Shown here: one piece after another, positions 18,502-23,651 of the stretch
Position numbering within the stretch: position 1 is the first letter of the stretch
How the letters are laid out: the number at the start of each line of letters is the position of its first letter
From: Conidiobolus coronatus NRRL 28638
Lineage: Eukaryota; Entomophthoromycota; Entomophthoromycetes; Entomophthorales; Conidiobolaceae
Assembly (NCBI GenBank): GCA_001566745.1
Contig: KQ964467.1
Span: 4,537-28,187 of the forward strand
Length of the DNA stretch: 23,651 nucleotides
Reading direction: 5' to 3'
The notes under the pieces: generated by a model
Told to the model about the DNA's origin: nothing
Databases searched by the model: none
What the model saw: only the letters and a program-made list of their open reading frames with translations
Position numbers and translations under genes: made by a program

Positions 18502-20100
18502 ATGACTCAAAATTCCAAAGATTTGGAAACACCCCCTTATGAAAGCGAAAAACCCGTCTACATTCCTGGCGAAGAACCTACCTATATTTATGGTCCCATC
18601 CCTGCTTCCGCTTGGATTGTTATTGTCACCGAATTGTGTGAACGTTTATCTTTCTATGGTGCTTCTTTAATGTTCATTCCCTACTTGGTTAAGACCTTAG
18701 GTTATGACACTCGATCTGCCTCTGCTATTAACAGAGGTTTCACTTTCTTCGCTTATTTCACTGTTATTTTCGGTGCCTCTTTAGCTGATGGTTACATCGG
18801 TAAATATAAGGCTATCGTTTTCTCTGCTATCTGGTATACTATTGGTTTGGTCATCTTGGCTGCTACTGCTTCTCCTGCTGGTCTTGCTGCTAACTGTGGT
18901 ACTTGGGGTTTCATTGTTGCTTCATACTTATTCATTGCCTTCGGTATGGGTGGTATTAAGTCTAATGTCTCCGCTTTCGCTGCTCTTCAAGTTCCTGCTG
19001 AAGATGTTCCTACTGGTAGAAAGCCTAATGAATTCTATGGTCACAACTTGACTGTTGAACGTATTTTCCGTTTCTTCTACTGGTCCATTAACTTGGGTGC
19101 TTTCGTTGGTCAAATTGTTTGCCCTATCCTCAGCAAAGCTACTGCTGTTGAAGGTCATCCCTATCTTAACTATGGTAACTATGGTGTTACTTATGGTTTC
19201 CCCGCTTGTGTCTTCGTTGTTGGTACTATTGTCTTTGCCCTTGGTAAGAACAAGTTCAAGGATACTGAAATCACTGTCAACCCTCTTACCAAAGCTCTCA
19301 GTTGTATTAAGTACGCCATTGCCAACCGTGGTTCTAACCCTGATGCTACTCATTTCTTAGACAATGCTAAGGTTTCTGATAAAGTTTCTGTTGGCTGGGA
19401 TAACCAATTTGTTGAAGATCTTAAGAAATCTCTCAGAGCTTGTAAGGCTTTTGCTTTCTACGGTTTCTACTGGGCTCTTTACAACAACATGTCTGATTCT
19501 TTCATTATCCAAGGTATGCGTATGCAACGTCCCGAATGGTTATCTTCTGAACAACTTAATGTTGTCAACTCCCTTGTATTAGTCATTTTCCTTCCTATCT
19601 TCGATTACCTCATTTTCCCCGGTTTACGTAAGATGGGTATTGCTTTGGGACCTCTCCGTCGTATCTGTATTGGTTTCACTCTCTGTACTCTTTCTATGGT
19701 TCTTGCTGCTATCTTCCAATCTAAGGTATATGCTTCCGGACCCTACTACGATTTCTCTGCTCAATACACCGTTGGTATTGACTCTAAGAAAATCGGCGAT
19801 TTGAACAATGACTTCCCTATCTGGTGGCAAATTATTGTCTACTTCTTAATGGCTGTCTCTGAAATTTTCGCCTCTGCTACTGGTTTAGAATTCGCTTTCA
19901 AGTATGCCTCTGAAGAACTCAAATCTTTTGTCCTTGCTCTTTTCCTTTTCACTAACTGCATCGGTTCTCTTCTTGGTATGATTGTTGCCCTTGGTTCCGC
20001 CGATCCCTATTTCACCTGGTTGTTCACTGGTGAAGCCGCTGTCATGGGTGTTGTCACCATTATTTTCATCTTCCTCTTCTTCAACAAGGATGAAGAATAA
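18502..20100 (+). CDS. PTR2: Proton-coupled oligopeptide transporter, POT/PTR2 family, copy 2 (532 aa)
   Basis: Same predicted role as copy 1: plasma-membrane proton/di-tripeptide symport. The same landmarks appear: ELCERLSFYG (44-53), LADGYIGKYKA (94-104), FFYWSINLGAFVGQI (191-205) and AVSEIFASATGLEFAF (451-466). Differences from copy 1 cluster in the N-terminal tail (1-36, two residues longer and richer in Pro), around residues 67-72, at 217-224 (EGHPYLNY instead of KGDAYLNH), at 378-382 and in the late loop at about 419-435 (two residues shorter). The helices are almost unchanged and even synonymous sites match through long stretches. Codon bias is strong, as in copy 1. The start follows a leader conserved with copy 1, and no nearby upstream in-frame ATG is needed. 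A TTTCAG just before the ATG could in principle be a splice acceptor for a leader intron, but nothing else supports that. Confidence 0.95.
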   Translation: MTQNSKDLETPPYESEKPVYIPGEEPTYIYGPIPASAWIVIVTELCERLSFYGASLMFIPYLVKTLGYDTRSASAINRGFTFFAYFTVIFGASLADGYIGKYKAIVFSAIWYTIGLVILAATASPAGLAANCGTWGFIVASYLFIAFGMGGIKSNVSAFAALQVPAEDVPTGRKPNEFYGHNLTVERIFRFFYWSINLGAFVGQIVCPILSKATAVEGHPYLNYGNYGVTYGFPACVFVVGTIVFALGKNKFKDTEITVNPLTKALSCIKYAIANRGSNPDATHFLDNAKVSDKVSVGWDNQFVEDLKKSLRACKAFAFYGFYWALYNNMSDSFIIQGMRMQRPEWLSSEQLNVVNSLVLVIFLPIFDYLIFPGLRKMGIALGPLRRICIGFTLCTLSMVLAAIFQSKVYASGPYYDFSAQYTVGIDSKKIGDLNNDFPIWWQIIVYFLMAVSEIFASATGLEFAFKYASEELKSFVLALFLFTNCIGSLLGMIVALGSADPYFTWLFTGEAAVMGVVTIIFIFLFFNKDEE

Positions 20101-20177
20101 TCTACTAATTCACTGTAACAATATTCAGATTAACAACTCAATTGCAAATGTTAACTATTTAATTTTAATCTTACATA

Positions 20178-20183
20178 AATAAA
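20178..20183 (+). terminator. Candidate polyadenylation signal of peptide transporter 2
   Basis: AATAAA 78-83 nt after the stop, in a block resembling the corresponding region of copy 1. Confidence 0.45.
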
Positions 20184-22848
20184 GCTTAATAAATTTTTAA
20201 AAATTAAACTAAATTGCACCAATGTTATAATATTAAACTGTCATCTCTAATTGATAAAAATTTTATTTCCAGTTTTAAATTGATTTTAACATCAAAATAA
20301 AATTAACTTCTAATCAAGTTGTACTGTGTTAAACTTGAGATAAAAGAAGTTCCGATTTTTATTAAATTTTAAGTTTGATTAAATTAAAGATAACGGTTAT
20401 TGATATAGATTTTGATAAAGTAGTTTATTGATTTAACAAAATATATTGTGTTTAATAATATGATATAACATATTTTAACTTTATTATGCATGATTTTTAT
20501 CAATCTATAATTAACTTTTCTTAAATAAGTGCAACTAAAAAACTTAGCCAATGATGTATACAAATCTACGAATAGAAATTTTACTTTCTTTATTAACGCC
20601 GCAGGGGTAATCGCAGCCTTAAATAGTTTACTTGAGAAATATCTTTTCAAACTGTTGCTAACTAAGTTAAATGAATAAAATGTGATATATATTTTAACAT
20701 ATCCATTATTCAACTTTTTAAAAAAGTGTACATGTATTATATATGAAATATTACAATTATGCTTCAGCTATAAATATTGCTAGCAAATGAAATATATTTT
20801 ATACTTTAGAATCTACTCAGTTCTAGATTCTTAAACTACAAAAATATATACTTCACAGCCCATTTATTATTTTAACTAATCAAATCAATTTTTGAGCCTC
20901 ATTAATTCGACTTAATATTAATAATAAAGCTTGCAAGTTTTAGTAACTTTATTTTTTGATTTGTATAGTTTATAATATATAATGAGATATGTAATTTTAT
21001 ATATCGATTTGAGTTTAATTGTTTAGTATAATCATAGTTTAAACATACTTCTTTATTAGAATCTTTTTTAAATTTTACTGCAGAATATTGATCACTTGTA
21101 CTGATTTGCAGAATTAGTTATATAATTGTAAAAAATTTGGGTATTAGTTATAAAAATTATATTTTTAATAATATTTAAGGCTCTTTAATTTAAAAACTAT
21201 CACAGCTTCAATAGCATATAAATAAAACTAATTAACATAATTATAGTTATTACTCTAGGCTTATATAAATCTTCTTTTGCTAAATTCCTATCGTATGCTG
21301 CAGTAAAGCCAAATATTTACAGATTTAAATAACGATTTAGTCATAATATTTGTAGATTCTAAAGAACTGCGCATTCGATCAATAAACAAAAATCCAATCC
21401 AAGGAACTGCTTATTTAAAATAAGTCTAATCACATGGATGGCTTCTTAATATAAGATTATTATTTAAACTAGTAGCTTTTTTGTATTTAATAGCTCAACT
21501 AAAACATAAGCTAATAATCTTATTAATACAGATTATTAACAAGCTTTTAACTCAGAATGGGATTATTACTATTTCATTATGTGATAAATAAATGAAAACA
21601 TGTTCACTATGAGCTTTAGGAAATATTTTAAACTTATCAATTGTTTTGTGTTTATGGCTCTAAATAGAAGTTTCACAAATAGCACAGTTTCTAGCTTGTT
21701 TCCTTCTATATAGAGTAAGTAGCACCGAACTTCTAACTGTCACGTTCTTCGAAAAAAATTTATGACGTAAACTAGCTTTTCAAATCTATATTAGTAAATA
21801 ATGAGCTATATTATAATAACAATAAACAGAAATACTAAAGTCAATATGACTAATGTTTATTAAGAAGACAAATAGAGTAAAAATCCCCAACTTTCAACAA
21901 TTCACAAGAATGCAAAGTAATTTCAGTTACACAACTCCAAAGTTAAAAACTAAATTATTTTTGTACTTTTGTTGATAAAATCTATTAAAATCTATTTCTT
22001 TATAGAGTAATATCCTTTTAACTGAGAATTTTATTTTGCTTATCTAGGAATTAACCCCGTTTTCTCAATAAATTAATAGCAAAATTCTATTTAAAGCAAG
22101 ACTTTATCGATTTCTGTTTACTTAGTATAGAGTTATTTTTAAATGAAGCTGTATATACTGATCATTGGCTAATAGAGCTCAATATAATCATACATATGAT
22201 TAAAATAGATGTAAATTAAAGATTAAAAATAAACAATAAATATTTTTATCTCATCTAAATTGATATAGTTAAGTTTTGGATGTATAGTATTTTAGGTCTA
22301 GATTTCACTTGCATTTAAAAAAGAATTGATATACTTTGACAAATTCATATGCATATACATACCATCTGAAATCAAATGCACTCAAAAGTCAGTATATATT
22401 GAGAATTTTATAGAGCACATATTTTTCAAAGATATATCACTTAAAACAGTGTTGAAGCTTTTACATTGGTTGAAAACTGGGTCTAGATGCAATGTAATAA
22501 AACATTAACAGTTTGAATAATAATGCTTTATTGTTCAATCAAGCTTATAATAAACCTGCATTATGATCAAAATATAACCGTTTTATATTTAAGTCTATCG
22601 AAATAATAAAAGACAAACTTTTATAAAATTTGCACAATTCTTTTACAAAGTTAGATATATAATGCGCTTAATATTAATAATGATAATAAAGCTTCTGGTA
22701 ATTAATATTAAATCGCTAATTACTTTACAAACTGATTGTTAAATTCTAAATCACATATCGATTCTAATGTATTTTCTGTACTATTAAGTACTATCCCACT
22801 GAATTTTAAATATTAATTTATAAGCAAACAAGGGTTGTTGAAATTAAA
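20184..22848. other. A+T-rich region, right downstream flank of the inverted duplication
   Basis: No gene is supported; weak open frames at 20384-20713 and 22326-22508 look like chance. Bases 21911-22095 mirror 11332-11494, with an exact 19-base core at 21922-21940. Otherwise the flank has diverged from its partner beyond recognition by eye. Confidence 0.5.
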
Positions 22849-23118
22849 TATATGAGTGATTCTGGTTAACGCGAGGAAAATTTGTCCAAAATTTTTTATA
22901 GGGCAAGATTAAAAAATTTTCAATTATTATAATATATAGCGTATTAAGGAACAACTATTTTTAGATATTGCTGGCATATAGTATTTCAGTTTATTATTAT
23001 GAAGTTTGCTCTTTTAAATATTGGATATATAAGATAATAACTAACTTATTTTAAAATTAAAATTTTGAACTGAGCTCACACAAATTTAAGCCAAATTAAC
23101 CAGAACCTCTCATATATC
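22849..23118 (-). mobile_element. MITE-like element with terminal inverted repeats, most complete copy
   Basis: The left end (22849-22886) and the reverse complement of the right end (23080-23117) agree over 38 positions: ATATATGAG, then TTCTGGTTAA, then AAATTTGT are shared in that order with few differences. About 270 bp, A+T-rich, with no open frame. TA bases flank the ends if the element is read from TATGAG to CTCATA, compatible with but not proof of a TA target duplication. The left half is almost identical to 41-139 in inverted orientation, and the whole element aligns with 10103-10364 inverted. Confidence 0.65.
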
Positions 23119-23651
23119 AATAATTCGAAAATTTAGAGATAAATCACAATGCATAATAGTGCTAATAGACTAATTCAAGCTAAAATAGTAATATAACTAG
23201 ATACTTATAAAATAAATGTAATAGTTTTGCTATTTAAATCTGAAAGATAAGAATAAATTTGAAATAAATAAAACAATAGCGTGGTAAAGAAGACTAAGGC
23301 TAATTGCAGGCATAAAACTACCGCAAAATATCAAGAAATATTCTAAGATCTTTATAATTTTTATAAATAATATGAATTTAATGATATATTTAAATTACTA
23401 CTTTAGATGAATTATAAATAGCATCAATTTTAGAGTGTATATTCCAATACTAAGATAGTTAAATTCGTTTATATTTTTATATTTTTATATCATATCGCGA
23501 TAAATATAATAGGTTATAGTTAGACTTAAAAGAATACTATATAATATAATTATATTTTTATTTTGGATTTAATATGCATTATTATATAAAAATATTAATG
23601 AAACTTTAATATATATGTAAAAATATTCATAATTATCTTCACATTTTAAAT
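23119..23651. other. A+T-rich intergenic sequence at the window end
   Basis: No gene, RNA or repeat is seen. A short less A+T-rich patch at about 23278-23330 has no notable open frame. Confidence 0.5.

Noticed and set aside
20384-20713. 109-codon open frame on the minus strand downstream of transporter 2
   Set aside because: Composition is that of translated A+T-rich DNA (Ile, Lys, Asn, Tyr, Phe), with no domain or promoter support. Its mirror position overlaps the N gap, so conservation cannot be tested.
22326-22508. 60-codon open frame on the plus strand
   Set aside because: Short, no recognisable motif and no promoter; expected by chance in this much sequence.
1-23651. tRNA, rRNA, CRISPR or origin signals
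   Set aside because: I scanned by eye for tRNA B-box-like GGTTCGA stretches, spaced direct repeats and rRNA-like conserved blocks and found none convincing; a covariance-model scan was not possible.

Overview
The window looks like eukaryotic nuclear DNA from an A+T-rich fungus. It has short intronless genes far apart, TATA boxes 57-80 nt upstream of start codons (about 150 nt for the transporters), AATAAA-type signals after stops, the standard genetic code, and two genes of the fungal PTR2/POT peptide-transporter type. An early-diverging zygomycete-grade fungus such as an Entomophthorales (Conidiobolus-like) genome would fit. That placement is a guess from composition and gene type, not something the sequence proves.

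Layout. Left part (1-3100): the cut end of a terminal-inverted-repeat (TIR) element (1-139), a small gene for a secreted repeat protein (821-1291), and a decayed, frameshifted relic of a related gene (about 2822-3015) whose upstream region still resembles the promoter of the intact gene. Middle-left (4300-8400): three paralogous six-helix membrane-protein genes that resemble the bacterial VC0807 family; the first is + and the next two are -. Then about 4.5 kb of A+T-rich sequence in which I find no gene, with one TIR element (10103-10364) and a 310-base N gap.

Right part (10.1-23.1 kb): a large, decayed inverted duplication. Two peptide-transporter genes lie head to head (12976-14574 minus, 18502-20100 plus) about 3.9 kb apart. 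Their TATA boxes and leaders are recognisably homologous. Downstream, a block around 11.3-11.5 kb mirrors one around 21.9-22.1 kb, and a TIR element at 10.1-10.36 kb mirrors one at 22.85-23.12 kb. Most of the coding sequence is almost identical at DNA level (4 differences in 371 aligned bases in one stretch), while the 5' coding ends and flanks have drifted heavily. This suggests gene conversion between the arms.

How the genes might work together: the transporters would import di/tripeptides with protons, and their codon use suggests high expression. The repeat protein is probably exported. The role of the VC0807-like trio is unknown. Nothing shows that the three gene groups share a pathway. 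I found no tRNA, rRNA, CRISPR array or transposase gene.
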